A stretch of DNA of 64,000 nucleotides from Castor canadensis (Eukaryota; Chordata; Mammalia; Rodentia; Castoridae): NCBI RefSeq assembly GCF_047511655.1, contig NC_133390.1, positions 91,767,583-91,831,582 on the forward strand. Reading direction: 5' to 3'. The notes under the pieces were generated by a model. That model was not told the DNA's origin and made no database searches. It saw only the letters and a list, made by a program, of their open reading frames with translations. This document shows positions 46,294 through 59,040 of the stretch, piece after piece. Every line of letters begins with the position of its first letter. Within the stretch, counting starts at the first letter, position 1. The position numbers were made by a program, and so were the translations under genes.

Positions 46294-46439
46294 TGAGAAA
46301 GTTTCATAACAGACAGCATCAATCTATGGATTGTCTTCCACCCATAGATGCAGCTTCAAGGCTGGTGTGTTTGAGAGGTAAAAGGAAGAGCACCCAGTCC
46401 CACCTGCTAGCACCAGAGGCTAGGCTTATGATCAGTCTT

Positions 46440-47060
46440 CTCTTCTTAACACAAGGATCATATGTGCTCAATGCAGAAAATGTATACAGTATAAAATATA
46501 TGAAAACAACAAGATAACCCAAATCTCACAACCAAACAAAAACGCAGCATTTGAGTTTTCTTCCAACTTTCCCTATGAAATCTTTTATACTTGCAATTGT
46601 GCTATCTACGTGCCTGATGCATTTGTGTTTTCCCACACCATTAGGGCTTTAAAGCTTTTCTTATAATGATTAGATAGTAGCATCATATAGACATGCCCTT
46701 ATGCTCAATTAATGCCCAATAATCAGATGTTCCAATTTTCATTTTTTATTATTGTAACTTACTCTATAATAAATATTTTTGTATATGTATCTTTGCCCAC
46801 AATTCAAATTATTTTTATAGGGGAGTTTCTAGATGTGAAATTACTGTATTAAATAGTATAAATGTTTATAGTTTCTTGATATATGGTTATTTACATATAT
46901 ATAAAATCATATATATGTAGTACACATATACTAACATATATATATGTATATCCATATATATCTTCTTAGGAAGATTATGTCACTTTGTAGTCCTACAATA
47001 GGCCTATGAAGTTCCTATGTCACCACACTTTCACCAGTGTATTTTTCCTCTTTTAATTCT
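46440..47060. repeat. degenerate old LINE-like repeat
   Basis: Text such as 'ttattattgtaacttactctataataaatatttttgtatatgtatctttgcccac', 'ggggagtttctagatgtgaaattactg' and 'ccacactttcaccagtgta' matches, in order, an old mammalian LINE-type repeat on its antisense side. An AT-rich run at 46890-46965 interrupts it. Confidence 0.5.
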
Positions 47061-47735
47061 TTGTTAATTTAGTAGATAAAAATAAAATGTTTTCTTTTCC
47101 TCAGTCTTTCTCTACTGCTTTGTTTTTTAATGCCTTTAGCCATTTGTTCCTTCTCTTCTGTGAACATTCTGATTATGCCCTTTGTCCTTCTACCTTTTGA
47201 CTTTTTTTTTTTTTGCTAAAATCTACAATTAAAAATATTCTTCCTCCATTTCCACTCAAGTTCATTACAATGAATTTGTCTTCCACTACAGGAACAGTAC
47301 ATTGCACTGCCTTTTGTGGGAAGGTGAAAAACAGTTCCTGTCATTTTATTCCTATGTAATTAGAACACAAAAACTTTTCTTTACAGAATGTAACCTGACA
47401 CTTTAACTTGTTTAGGAAAATATATAATGGGTTGTGCTTATTTTAAATTGCCTTGTGTTTATTACTGTTTTGGAATGTTTTAGTTCATGAATTTTAATTC
47501 AATAGAGTTGGTATAGTTTTGGTTTAAAGTACAAGATTATGGCTTTTATGGCGACATTAAAATAAGGAAATATGGCTAGTTGATTTACTTTCAAAGATTC
47601 CATCTCTGCATTAATTTCAGACATAAACTATGCTTGAGATGACCCAGAACATAATATATTAAACTTAACTCAGGTTTAAAAAAACAAAAACAAAACACAA
47701 TCTTTATAAAAGAAACATCTACATACAGGTGGCCC
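47061..47735. other. unassigned AT-rich sequence
   Basis: No gene or nameable repeat. T10 run near 47205. Confidence 0.4.
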
Positions 47736-47739
47736 TGTA

Positions 47740-48020
47740 CATAGAGATACAAATCTCTCCTTCAGAAAGCCTTTTGTGACCTCCCCAGGCAGTCCTCTCC
47801 CTTTCTCCACAGTATATCCACAACTTAATTTTTCTTCCCCAGTGATGCTAGCTATTAAACTCTACCTCAAATTGGTGATATACGTGTACTTGTCTCTCCA
47901 TCAAAGTGACTCAGTGCTTGAGGCAGGAACAATATTTTGTTCATCTGTACATCTATTTGGAGCCCCAGTACAGTGCTTTGGCTGTAGTAGATCTCAGTGA
48001 ACACAAGTTGAATTGAACTA
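47740..48020 (+). repeat. L2-class LINE 3' region
   Basis: 'ccttcagaaagccttttgtgacctccccaggcag', 'gtgcttgaggcaggaacaatattttgttcatctgtacatc' and 'cagtacagtgctttggctgtagtagatctcagtgaacac' follow the L2 3' consensus. Confidence 0.7.
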
Positions 48021-49640
48021 AACTTTCAGAAATTAAGAAGGGGACTATTTGAAACAGTGACATCTTTGTTGGCTTCAGACATCTGTTTCTCTGGAGTCGG
48101 GCTGAGTCAACATGGCATCCCCGTCTGACACCAGCTATACGACTGCAAGCAATATAACAGCCTCCTGAGCTGCTTTGCCATCTTGTGTGGGAAGAGCAAT
48201 GACATGGCATATCTTTCAGGCTGGTTAACATAACACTCATTTCCAATTCATTTCACCTTTGCCCTCCTCAACTATGAACACTGGAAAGCCAAATCTCAAT
48301 TTCCCAGTTGGAAAGGCTGTGGATCACAGCCCTTGCCAACAAGTCAAAAACAGAAACAGAAAAGGACATCTAAGAGCACTTTGATCTCTAGATAAAGTAG
48401 CTCACATACTATAGATGAAATATCAACATGATACTAGGAGGTACAGAAAAAACTTTGCAACCATGACACTGAATTTAATAAATGCCTCACTCTGGACTTC
48501 TTTTACATTTCTTGAAGTCTCTGTTGGTAAGATATTCTATTATTTATCCCTCCAATCCACTCCTAAGTGACCCTCTGTGTATAGGATCACTGAAAACAAT
48601 AAATATAAGTCATTGCACCAAGTATTTTGCATAGGACCTTATACATCATAAGTATCCAAAGAGTGGTAGCTTTTAACAACACTAGAGAGTGTGTGCCAAT
48701 GATGGCAAGGACTTTTGAAACACAGAGCGAGAAAATGGAACAAAGACACTGGAGCAAGCATCAAAGACTAGGAAGCAAGGGGGCCTTGTAGACCATGGTA
48801 AGAGCAGAAATATGTCTTGAGGAGAAGAGACACAATCTGTCAAGAGAGAATAAGAAAGGAGGGTACAAAATGGTCTATTATCTGAGATCCTAAAAATGAA
48901 ATCCTCTTTACCATCAAACTCCCTCCCTATCTCCACCCTGCAGGGTTGGACATGCTTAAATATCTGTGCCTGACTAGGCTACTTTGTAGGAACAGAAGAC
49001 AACTCATGTAAATTGCTGCTAGCCATTGCTTCTCTTAATAATCTACTGTGACCTTAAGGTATCCATTTCTGTATCACCATCTTGTACCCCAGTAGCAAGG
49101 TACAAGGGATTCTAAAGGTTATCCCTCTGTTGTGGGATCCCTAACATTGCCCCAGAACTAGAGACTTCTTCCTGCTTCTTCTAGGCCTTCAGTGACCTAC
49201 TAATCATCAGCCCAGAGTTTTGCAGACTGTTTGGGACATTGGCTAACAGAACATGGGTCTGACCAGTCTTCTCCCCCTTTATAAATCTACTTTCTGAGAT
49301 TATGTGTTCCTAGAATAGCAACTCCCAGATGTGTAATGTGAGATACTAATTCTCCCAAATATTAATAATTATCTCATAAAGAAAATCATATCATGGTCAA
49401 ATAAATCAGAAATCCATACATTAAACAGTTAAATAGGTTTCTCTCCTGTGTGACTTGTCAGAGCTTCTATGCCATATACTGTATACTGTCATATACTGTG
49501 TATGTGTGAATATACATACACACACACATACAGTGCAATGCTACCCACACTTGTTCGTCTGCAAATTTCTTAGTCTGGGAATATAATAAGGGCTAGCATT
49601 CTCCAAGACGTGCTTTGGGAAATTCTATTTTAGGAAAACA
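48021..49640. other. unassigned sequence
   Basis: No supported gene or repeat. 'catatactgtatactgtcatatactgtgtatg' near 49475-49505 is a short impure tandem, and a (CA)n patch lies at about 49512-49530. Confidence 0.35.
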
Positions 49641-49644
49641 AACT

Positions 49645-50938
49645 TCTTTCCCATATCCATGGATCAGCAGAATTAATATTATAAAAATGACTATACTACC
49701 AACAGTACACTACAGATTTTATGCAATACTAATGTCATTTTTTCACAGAAAAAGAAAAAAAAACAAATTCTAAAATTCATATGGAAGCACAAAAGTCTCA
49801 GAATAGCCAAAGCAATCTTGACAGAAAAAAGCAATGGCAGAAATATCACAATACCTGACTTTGAATTATACTACAGAGCCAAGTAACAGAAACAGTATAG
49901 TACTGGCACAAAAACAGACATGAAGACCAATGGAATCCAGAAATAAACCACACAGCTACAGCCTTCTGATCTTCAACAGAGGTACTAAAAAAGGGCTGGC
50001 AGAGTGGTTCAAGTGGTAAAGTGCCTGCCTAGCAAGCATGAAGCCTAAATTCAAACCCTAGTACCATCAAAAAGAAAAAAAAAGAAAACAAAGGTGCCAA
50101 AAACATACACTAGAAAGATTGTCAATTCAAGAAAAGACATTAGGAACTGGATATCCACATATTAGAAGACTGAAATTAGACCCCTCTCTCTCACCCTGTA
50201 CTAAAATAAATTTGGATCAAAGACCTTACTATAAAACCTGAAACTTTGAAACTCCTATGGGAAAACATGTGAAAGATATAGGCATAGGCAATGACTTTCT
50301 GAATAGGACTCCAATAGCTTAGGAAATGAAAATAAGAATTGACAAATGGGATTGCATAAAATTAAAAAACTTCTGCACATCAAAGAAAACAATGATCAGA
50401 ATCAAGAGACAGCTCACAGAATCAGAGAAAAAATTTGTCAGTTATTCATCAGATAAGGTATTATGATCCAGAATATCTAAAGAACTAGAAAAATTAAACA
50501 CCAAAAGAGCCAACAACCCAGTTAATAAAAGGGCAAAAGAGTTGAGCAGACAGTTCTCAAAAATACAAATGGCCAATAAATACATGAAGAAATGTTCAAC
50601 ACCCTTAGCCATAAAGGAAAGGCAAATCAAAATGACACTCAGATTCTATCTCACCCCAGTCAGAATGGCCATTGTCAAGAAAACAAAAACAATTGCTGGT
50701 GCGAATACACTGAATAAACTAGAGCAAACACTATGGAAATCCGTATGGAAGTTCCTCAAAAAACTAAAAATAGACCTATGATATGACCCGGCATATATGA
50801 AAAGGATATAATTCATCATATAATGTGTTATATACATAACCTGAATACCCATGTTTATAACAGTATTATTCACAATATCCAAGCTATGGAATCATCCTAG
50901 GTATTTATCAATTGATGAATGAATAAAGTAAATGTGGC
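49645..50938 (+). mobile_element. old LINE-1 ORF2 fragment
   Basis: Plus-strand LINE-1 text from 'ccatggatcagcagaattaatattataaaaatgactatactacc' through the ORF2 C-terminus to 'cccatgtttataacagtattattcac' and 'tgatgaatgaataaagtaaatgtgg'. It is more diverged than the other LINE-1 copies, lacks the 3' UTR, and is interrupted by an ID SINE at 49993-50089. The open stretch 50542-50781 is the degraded C-terminus. Confidence 0.88.
49993..50089 (+). repeat. ID-like SINE inserted in the LINE-1 fragment
   Basis: 'gggctggcagagtggttcaagtggtaaagtgcctgcctagc' to 'ttcaaaccctagtaccatc' plus a purine tail. LINE-1 text 'cagaggtactaaaaa' on the left and 'caaaggtgccaaaaa' on the right is a diverged target-site duplication. 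The SINE therefore arrived after the LINE-1. Confidence 0.88.
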
Positions 50939-50939
50939 T

Positions 50940-51820
50940 TGGATCCCAATCTCTTAATCCTACCAAGGGAGGCATTGATGCTTCCCAGTCATAAACACTT
51001 GGCTGGCAGGATAGGAATGGAGTTTTAAGGTTCTTTGCTATTGAATCCCAACTTCTGATCATACCAGAAGAGGGGCTACTACTTCCTACTTATGTAACTT
51101 AAAGCCCCACAGTCCAAAAATAGAGTTCCCTTCCCAGAAATGGATTCCCAGTTCTGCTAGATAGAGATATGGTGCCCTGGAATGCCATGGGTAAAGGGGA
51201 TCAAACACCTGTTACAGCATCTGGTGATGTACACTCTGGCCATTTGCCCTTGCATGCCCAACAAATGTTCTAACAATTCATTGTGTATTTAGTAAGGAAG
51301 AAAACAAGGATTGGTTGGTTGATTGGTGAGTTGGCCCTTTTTTTCTTTGGTAAGAGAAGTGCCATGAATACTAAGGAACTGGTAGCTTCCCCTTCTCCAA
51401 CTAATTAGAGGGACAATGCCATCCTAGCAGCCATTGGCATCTTAGGAATCTGAAATCATTTATCATCTCTGCTTTACATTCAATTTAACCATGCCGGCAT
51501 TGACCAACATTCACAACCACCAAGGCAAGAATGTCACAACAGGGCAAAACTGGATTGTTTTATCCCCAAGAAACCAACAAGCCAAAATAAATCTGGATCT
51601 ATAGTAGGGGAAGAGTTATATCTTTGCAGAAAACATGATGTGCCTCTAGACTTTCTACTGACATATAGTAGGATTGAGCTTTTGTGCTCTCAGTCATTCT
51701 GGGGACTAATTTTTACCTCATGTTGTGAGGCTGGACAATCTGGATGTTAGCTATTTGACCCCTAAGTAGTATGATACTGATGAGGGAATTCAGATAGCAA
51801 TAAAATAAGACAATTATTTA
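50940..51820. other. unassigned sequence
   Basis: No gene supported. The text has some retroposon-like flavour but no family could be named. Confidence 0.3.
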
Positions 51821-51824
51821 TTTG

Positions 51825-52050
51825 GTACCTACTATGTTCTAGGCACTGCTCTTAGGGGTTACTAAATTCTAAATGTGGTTTCTTTAATTTGAAAAGAAGT
51901 TAAATAACAGCATTTAAGTATTTCTTTCTGTCCCACTTAGGAACAGGGAAACTAAATCTCAGAAAAGTTACTAAGTCCAAGTTTAAATATCTGTGAATTA
52001 AAACCGATTAAACAGGGTTAACCAGAATTCAAACCTGGTTTGAATCTGAG
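51825..52050 (-). repeat. MIR, antisense
   Basis: 'ttatttggtacctactatgttctaggcactgctctta' to 'acagggaaactaaatctcagaaaagttactaag' follows the reverse-complement MIR consensus. Confidence 0.65.
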
Positions 52051-52585
52051 TCTCTCTGAAATTGTAGCTGCTATTATTAAACTAGTCATGATCAACTTAT
52101 GGAATATGAGTTTGGGAGACTAGCACAAGCCACAAAATACAAAAAAAAAAAAATCTAAATATCACAGGGAAACTTGAACTGAATCATTTTCCAGTTGACT
52201 TTCCACATTGGAGATTGCTGTACATAATTTCCATACATTACATTCACATAAATCTATGAGTCAAACTGCTTACTTAAGTGTCTTTTTCGAGAAGAAATTT
52301 TAATCAATGCTATCTTTATTTTTTTTTCCAGTTGCAATCCTGTCCTCCCTATTGATGAAAATTGATAATGCACATCTCAGTGTCAACAGCAGAAAGGAAG
52401 AGAAACAAGGACAGCAGCAGAGTCAGCCAGAGGTTTTTAAATGTGGGAAACAACTTTGAGAAGATATAAAATCTATTACTAGAAATGAGTCAAAATTTCT
52501 GCTCTCAAATAGACAAAATGCCACTGCCAATGTGAATTTAGTTGATGATTTATGGTAAAATAATACCTGTTTATGACCCACTGTT
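52051..52585. other. unassigned sequence
   Basis: No gene or nameable repeat. A13 run near 52140. Confidence 0.4.
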
Positions 52586-52589
52586 CTTT

Positions 52590-52850
52590 TCTTTGCAGTA
52601 TCCCTTCTACCTTTCTTTTCTCGGCTCTTGCTTATGCATCCTTCAGGACATACCACATCACCTCCCAGACCTGTAGGTTGGACTGCTTCCACGTCTGTTG
52701 CTCTTCTTTAGTTCCCTGTGCATAATCTGGTCACAGTATCACCTCCAACAGTGTCGACCCTTCCTGTCACAGTGGACTCGTTGAGAGTAGGGACTAAGAC
52801 TGTTATATATTTATTTCCTGGCATGTATCCAACATATAATGCCATCCAGA
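52590..52850 (+). repeat. L2-class LINE 3' region
   Basis: 'gcatccttcaggacataccacatcacctcccag', then 'gtggactcgttgagagtagggactaagactgttatatattt' and 'cctggcatgtatccaacatataatg' follow the L2 3' consensus. Confidence 0.6.
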
Positions 52851-54105
52851 AAGCTAAACTACCCAAATTATCTTATTCACCTTTATAAAAAAGTAGTACT
52901 CAGACCAGTGAAATTTAAAGTTGGGGAATAAAATCACAACTTGTTCAAGTTCACATTTTAATCTATCTGCAGAAAACTATGCATCTGCTATAGCAAGACA
53001 CAGCTACAAAACACTAGAAGTGCTCAACCCAACATTGTATAAATGAAAGCCATTTGTATTGATCCAACTCTACTTCAAATTTATGCACAAGAAAAGGTTA
53101 ATTTTGCATGTTCTCAAAAAAATGTTTCCTTTTTCTATGTCTACACATAAAAACTCCTAAGTTCTAGAAGTTTCCCGAATGATTTCTGTGGCTCGGCGTC
53201 ATTCAACACATACTGATCAACAGATGTTCAGACTCTTTCCTTAGCTTTACGTGGCCCTAACTAATTCTAACCTCATTATTTCCTAATGGTCTTCCTTTCT
53301 AGATCCTCCTGAAACGTGTTCTTAAAATTCAGGGCTTTCTGCTAGAGCTGTAGGACCTCACACAATCATTTAGCAACACTGACTCTCAGCTTTCTCTGGA
53401 AGTCTATAAATTCTGCCTTTGTGGTTTCGTGTTAAGAACGCACAGAACTCGAGAGCATGCCAAGATAGAGGTTGGCAGGTTTCATGTTGGGATGATTGCA
53501 ACAGCAATCCAGCTTTAGAGTTTCTAAATATCATTCCTGAGGCCCAGAGGATATTTCATTCTTGAAAAAGTCCTAACAGGATGGTCAAAAATATTCTATG
53601 TCAAATGCAAGTCAATCATAAGAGATATAATCTACTATTAAGAAAAATTAGAATGGTGACTATGACAAAGATCTTAAGACCTACTCTAGATCTTACTTGA
53701 GCTGTGGCGTGTACTGATATCTACGAATAACACTGGAAGCAAAGGGAGACTGAGCCCAAGGAAATCACACTCAGAGCCTTGAGGAACAAGGCAGCATTCT
53801 AGGATCCTTTCTGAGGCCTCATTTTGTTGAATCAGTATCAGTTATTTCTGAGAAAATCCCAGAAGAGTTTCCTTCCCATTAATTTCCCCAAAGCTACAGA
53901 AGAATGTCAGAATGCCAGCAATTATTCCAAGCCCTGCAAGTCTCAGATAGCAGATTTTGCTATTACATCCTTTCTCTTGAAACACAAATTTCATTATGTC
54001 ACCTCCACTCAAGAACATAGCACACTTCTCTCCTGCTTGAGATCAATCAGTTAGTGCTACTGAGCATCATTTTTGGGGTGCAGTCCTCTGCTACATTCAG
54101 GAATG
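52851..54105. other. unassigned, apparently unique sequence
   Basis: 53150-53530 is free of any repeat I can recognise and has a few CpGs. No exon was supported. Confidence 0.35.
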
Positions 54106-54109
54106 ATCC

Positions 54110-54265
54110 AGTCATTCATTCTTTATTCACTAATAAATGTTCACTGAGTACCAACCTAAGTAGCAGAAACCATGTTGGCCACCAGAGAGGATGTAGAGAT
54201 GAACAACGCATGGTCCCTGCCTCAGAGAAGCTCAAAGTTTCCTGAGGTTGGCAAATGCATAGATA
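54110..54265. repeat. L2/MIR-class remnant
   Basis: 'aataaatgttcactgagtaccaacc', 'ggatgtagagatgaacaacgcatggtccctgcctcagagaagctc' follows the layout of the same old repeat seen at 34118 and 57410. Confidence 0.55.
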
Positions 54266-55365
54266 ATAATTATAGCACACTAAGTAAGTTGACACTAATG
54301 ATATATCCCCAAAACCCTGTGACATCACAGAGAAAAAAGCACATGTCAATGGGGCTTTGAGGGAGTAGACATTCACCAGAGGACAACTGGGGTAAGGGTA
54401 CTCCATACTGAGAACACACACAGGAAAACAATGAGGAAAGCACGGTATTGCTATATAACAGTTGGTATTTGATTATGTACAAGAAATAGTTATGTAAGTT
54501 TTAAGATAATAGAACTCAAGAAGGCATGACCTGGGACAGTCAGCGAGAGCATCATCTGTGCCACTGCTCATCCCAGATAGAAGAATAAAGAGAGTTAGTC
54601 AGACGTACAGCTCCACTAAAAAAGAAAGTAGGTCACAACTAAATAATGCAATAATTTTCAAATCTTTCCTTACCCCACCTATTAAAGCAGATTCTAGTTT
54701 GTCTTCTTTCCCTGCCTATCCAAGGCAGGTCTCTCTCTTCGAGGCCACTTATTTTGAGCTTTGGAATGTGGAGCTGGAATTGAGGCAGGAAGACAAAGGA
54801 GAGGACCACAAGCAAAGGTGGAAACATGAGATGAATAGAGCACAAGACTGAAGTGGGATGAGACAGATGTAGATGATATCACAAGATGCTATAGAGATTC
54901 CTCTGTGGCATTCTATAAATCCAAGTGAAGACACTCAATTATTCTGAAACTTAATTTTTAGTTAGAGATAAATGTGTTTTTATTGTCTATTTTGCCTGTT
55001 TTGATGTTTAACCAAATCAAAGTCTTAGGTTGGACCGTTAGGTCAGGGCTTTGTAAGCATGCATCACATTAGCAATATAATGAACTAATTCAACCTGTCT
55101 ACTTTCCTAATCTGCAAAATGGGAGCATGGAAATCTGAAAGGTTTGATGGAAACTGAGTGGTTTTGCTACAGGAGGGTAATTTCATCCCTACTCTTATTC
55201 ATGTCCATTCATTCAGTTGCTTATTGCTCAACGCATGCATTTTGGTCACTGCTAAGGGCACACCCTCTGCTAAATTTCTTTTTGTCTGTATAAATTCTGC
55301 CCACCACCAGCACTCATTCTGCTTTTGTGCAGCACCTTTTCCCCTCTGTTTAAGGAAATGTCCCC
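54266..55365. other. unassigned sequence
   Basis: Overlapping frames on both strands at 54558-54934 (60-97 codons) have no recognisable domain. No RNA gene. Confidence 0.35.
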
Positions 55366-55369
55366 AACC

Positions 55370-55785
55370 CCTGGCTATAGGAGGTGTTTGACACAAGTTG
55401 GCCAGTCAAGGTTTCTTCCCTTGGCCCAGCAACTGCTCTACGTGGGACCCTCCTCCCCTATCCCAGTCAGGGCAATCAGAGTGATTTCTTTGAATTACTC
55501 AAACTTGAATTGGGAGAGTGACATTTTCCCTCAAGGCTTAAGGCCTTAAAGATTGAAGCACAAGAAGCTAGCAGCCCTAATTCCAGCCACCAGCTTAGAA
55601 AATTCTGAGTGAATAAAGCCAATTCAGGAAAAGAAGAAAGCATGCTTCAGTCACGCCCTTGCTCTACCCCTGGCCTTCCTATGACCTGATTATGTGAGTC
55701 AATAAATGCAATCCCATTTTACTAAGGTAATTTGAGGTGATTTTCTTTCATGTGCCAATCAAAGGGATCTGACCAACACAGTATT
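55370..55785 (+). mobile_element. MLT1-like LTR (MaLR) remnant
   Basis: 'acacaagttggccagtcaaggtttcttcccttggcccagcaactg', 'cagggcaatcagagtgatttctttgaattac', 'gtgagtcaataaatgcaatcccattttactaaggtaatttgaggtgattttc' and the end 'gggatctgaccaacaca' follow the MLT1-class LTR order, including its AATAAA. No internal genes are attached, so it is a solo or truncated LTR. Confidence 0.65.
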
Positions 55786-55995
55786 GTCTGACCTCATCTC
55801 ATCTGATTCCCTTTCTCCTTACTCTATAGGCCATCCAGACTTCCAACGTCCGTAGCACCTTGTCCGCTTGCCCCTGATGATGTGTTTATCCTCCTTGTGT
55901 CTCTTTTTCCCCAACATTGTGCCTCTTGATGCTGCAACCTCACTACTCAGCAAAAAGTAGTCACTCCATAAATATGTTGAGATAAATTGAATACT
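55786..55995 (+). repeat. L2-class LINE fragment
   Basis: 'ctcatctgattccctttctccttactctataggccatcc' to 'tagtcactccataaatatgttgag' follows the L2 3' end. It directly adjoins the LTR. Confidence 0.5.
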
Positions 55996-56201
55996 ATCAA
56001 ACTACTGGAGCTAGTTTTAAACTGAGAAAATCAGTTCAAAATTCTCTGGCAACTCAGAAATATATAGGTTGTTTTGAGCTTTTTTTTTCTTTCTTACTTT
56101 CTATGATAGCATTCCCTGGGAAAGTGAGAAGATACTCATATAAATGTATACTGCAGTTCTTCCTGAATAATTACAAAATGACATAAATATCAAAACTGTT
56201 T

Positions 56202-56302
56202 GGGCTGGGGGTATGGCTCAAGTGATAAAGTACCTGTGTAGCAAGCACAAGGCCTGGAGTTCAAACCCCAGTACTGCAAAAAACAAACAAACAAACAAAC
56301 AA
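56202..56302 (+). repeat. ID-like SINE with (CAAA)n tail
   Basis: 'gggctgggggtatggctcaagtgataaagtacctgtgtagc' to 'gttcaaaccccagtactgc' then (CAAA)n. AAAACTGT at 56192-56199 and 56303-56310 is a short target-site duplication. Confidence 0.9.
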
Positions 56303-56487
56303 AAAACTGTGGATAAATGTATATTAACTACCTAGGCTATAGCATTGTATGTGAGTTGTTTAAATTTTGGCTTATCTTTATCTTGGAATTCTCAATAATG
56401 AAAATACCTATTATTTTTATGTAATTAGAAGGAAACAAGGATTTTTTTTTTAATTACAAAAATGACTTCTTAGAGAACCTCGAACTC

Positions 56488-56635
56488 AAATTCTTCATGT
56501 TGAAGAAAAGGCCCAGAGAAGTCATAGGACTTGCCCAACATCCTATAGTTAACAAATGACAAAGTTAGCACTTCATCCCAGGACAGGGTTCTTTCCACTA
56601 GCTCATTCATCCACTACCATGAGTATTGTGTTTAA
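56488..56635 (-). repeat. MIR-class remnant, antisense
   Basis: 'gaagaaaaggcccagagaagtcataggacttgcccaacatcctatag' follows the reverse-complement MIR core. Confidence 0.55.
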
Positions 56636-56639
56636 AATT

Positions 56640-57395
56640 TTCAGCTAACTTCTTTTGAGTCTACTTTTGGAACGGCTCATCCTAAAATGAACTCAGTCAG
56701 ATGGGAGCCGGAGCAAACAAAAGTAACATCCTCAGATTTCATCTCATGCATTGACTGGTTTCAGTGCTTTTTTTTTTTTTTTTTTAATAGTGCTGCCATT
56801 ACCTCCTGGCATTATATCATAGGATAGGATTTATTATGGAGTAGGACCAAATTCTTCAGTTTGGAACAATTAAGAGGCATAGCATAGATTTAAAATTAGT
56901 GATGTCATATTTTTGCAGCTGCTCTTGTTTTCAATTCTTCCACAGCTTAATTTGCTACCTTTGTGAATTTAACTAATGGAAAGATGTGTGCTCATTCATA
57001 ATAATTAGCTATATGCTTCCACAAACTTAAAAAACTTTGAATATCTTGTGAGAATCATAACAGTCCATGACCTATGAATTCAATTTCCAATGGTAAAAAT
57101 CCCCTTACTAAAGTGACTGCTGATGACGAGCTAATGTGTTCTGTAACAATCTGTTCTGAGCATTGAATTGACCTGTAAGTGTTCCAGATACTGCCTGACA
57201 AAAATGGGTTTTATTATTTCCCATTAGCAGCTGCTACAGCCAAATGAACGACCAGTCCACAAGGGAAATAAAAGTGTTTTCCTCTTCTCAGAAGCTACCT
57301 TCCTTCCTTCACCTCCTCCCACCCTAAGCCACACTGAAACTTCCATTCAAGGACCATGGCTAGCAAATCCTGCCTGCATCTGTGACATCTAATTA
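56640..57395. other. unassigned unique-looking sequence (candidate conserved non-coding DNA)
   Basis: After a T run at 56767-56785, 56850-57260 shows no recognisable repeat. It carries homeobox-like AT cores such as TAATTAG (57002-57008). Conservation cannot be judged from one sequence. Confidence 0.3.
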
Positions 57396-57404
57396 ATACG
57401 TCAT

Positions 57405-57530
57405 GGCACTTACCCATACAGAGCACCTACTATGTGCTCAGCATTTTGCTGATGCCAGTACAAGAGTGAGTGGAGGAGGTGGTTCAGGGGAAGTAAATCC
57501 CTGGAAAAGTGGTCCCTGCCCTTTAAATCA
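57405..57530. repeat. L2/MIR-class remnant
   Basis: 'cagagcacctactatgtgctcagcattttgctgatgcc' plus 'gtggtccctgccctttaaatc' follows the same old repeat as 34118 and 54110. Confidence 0.6.
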
Positions 57531-57859
57531 TCATTAAACCTTACAATTAGTTCTTTTTTTCATTAATACTGCAATAACATCTTTTACCATTGTAATGGCT
57601 TGCTCTGTCCTGCGTTATGTTGTGCGTTTATATTTGCTGCTGTCTTTTCTTCACACTTCAACTACTAGGCCTTTCACAATGTTTCCATTTAGGGTATTTG
57701 CATCCTATAAAATTATCCTCTCAAGGCAAACATATGTATATAAGTGAGGTACACAATCATTTAAAGAAATAATTTCCCCAAAGATTTATTAAGTTTCCTT
57801 CCAGGAGGACAGAGAAAAATCTCTCCAAGATGTTATGTAAAAACAAAACAAACAACCTC

Positions 57860-58560
57860 CTCCACAGACTTCTAGCTTTTTCCCTTCTTGCCTGCTAAAT
57901 GAAGGCTTGACAGGACTGCTTCCCTGCCCTCATCCTCCTTCTCTCACCACTGTCTCCAGGGCGATCTCATTCATTTCAAAGCTTCAGCACTCACCAACAG
58001 TGTGATTCCTGAATCCCCACCCCACCATGACCTCTCGTCCCTGCTCCTAATCTTCATTCTCAGCTATCTGCCAACCAGCTCTACCCACACAGACCCCTAA
58101 CTCCCAAGCCAAGAACTAACTACAAATCCAAAACCTGTGTGTCCTCCTCTCCCTGTTTCTGTGGGAGGTACCACCAGTTTCCCAAACTAGATCAAGACAG
58201 ACAGACGTCTTTACTTCTTTCTCCCTCAGGCCCTATACTCAAACTACTTCACTGGTATCTCTCCCCTCCTTTCTGTACCTCTACCACTGTCCCAAACGCT
58301 TATCACAATTCACTGGGAATTTTACCACTGCTTCCTCACTGACTTCCTTGCTTTCAGAATTTCTCTAACTCATTGTGTGCACTGCTGACGCTTTAGTAAA
58401 ATTCCTGATGGTTCTGACCATGCCTTCCCACACTCAGAAACTGTCAACTGCATGGCTTGCTTTCAGAAGTGAGGAGAGGCCTTCTATGGTTCGGTTGCTC
58501 TGACCTTGTTTGTTTTATGGCCCACTACTCTGAACACTCTCATATTTCAACCAAATGAAA
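57860..58560 (+). mobile_element. L2-class LINE, longer fragment
   Basis: A long pyrimidine-rich stretch with 'tgtctccagggcgatctcattcatttc', 'caccatgacctctcgtccctgctcc', 'aattcctgatggttctgaccatgccttccc' and 'tctgaccttgtttgttttatggcccactactctgaac' follows L2 upstream of its 3' end. No intact ORF. Confidence 0.5.
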
Positions 58561-58935
58561 CAGTTTGCAATTAACAACATGGGTCCTTTATTATTCTTTA
58601 TCTATTAGGGTTTTTTTTTTTTTTCCATGTTATTCCGTCTCACCCAAGGCCTTTCTTCCCTAATGGTGACTTTTTAAAACCCATCTTACACTTTTGGGAC
58701 TGCTCGAATATCATTCCATACATGTGAAGCCATCTTTGTTACTTGCAGTCTTTCACTCTGTAGCAATGAGCCAGTTCTAGTGATTTTATTCCACTTTGCA
58801 TACAGTAGAAAGACCTGACAATAGTATGCTTCCATTTTTTGCTTCCCAGCCTTTATGCTATTTTTTCAGATGTTTGTTATAAAACCCATGATATATGTGT
58901 TAGTTTTGTAGTAAATATTCCATTATTTTTAAAGA
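58561..58935. other. unassigned sequence
   Basis: No gene. T run at about 58612-58624; the rest is unclassified. Confidence 0.4.
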
Positions 58936-58940
58936 CACAA

Positions 58941-59040
58941 GCCCGGCATGGTGGTGCAACCTTGTAATCACAGCATTTTACAGTTGGAGGCAGGAGGATT
59001 CAATTCGATGCCATTCTTGCTACATAGCCAGACCCTGTTA
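58941..59040 (+). repeat. B1-like (7SL-derived) SINE
   Basis: 'gcccggcatggtggtgcaaccttgtaatcacagc' to 'tacatagccagaccctgt'. The A tail has been replaced by the purine tract that follows. Confidence 0.9.
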
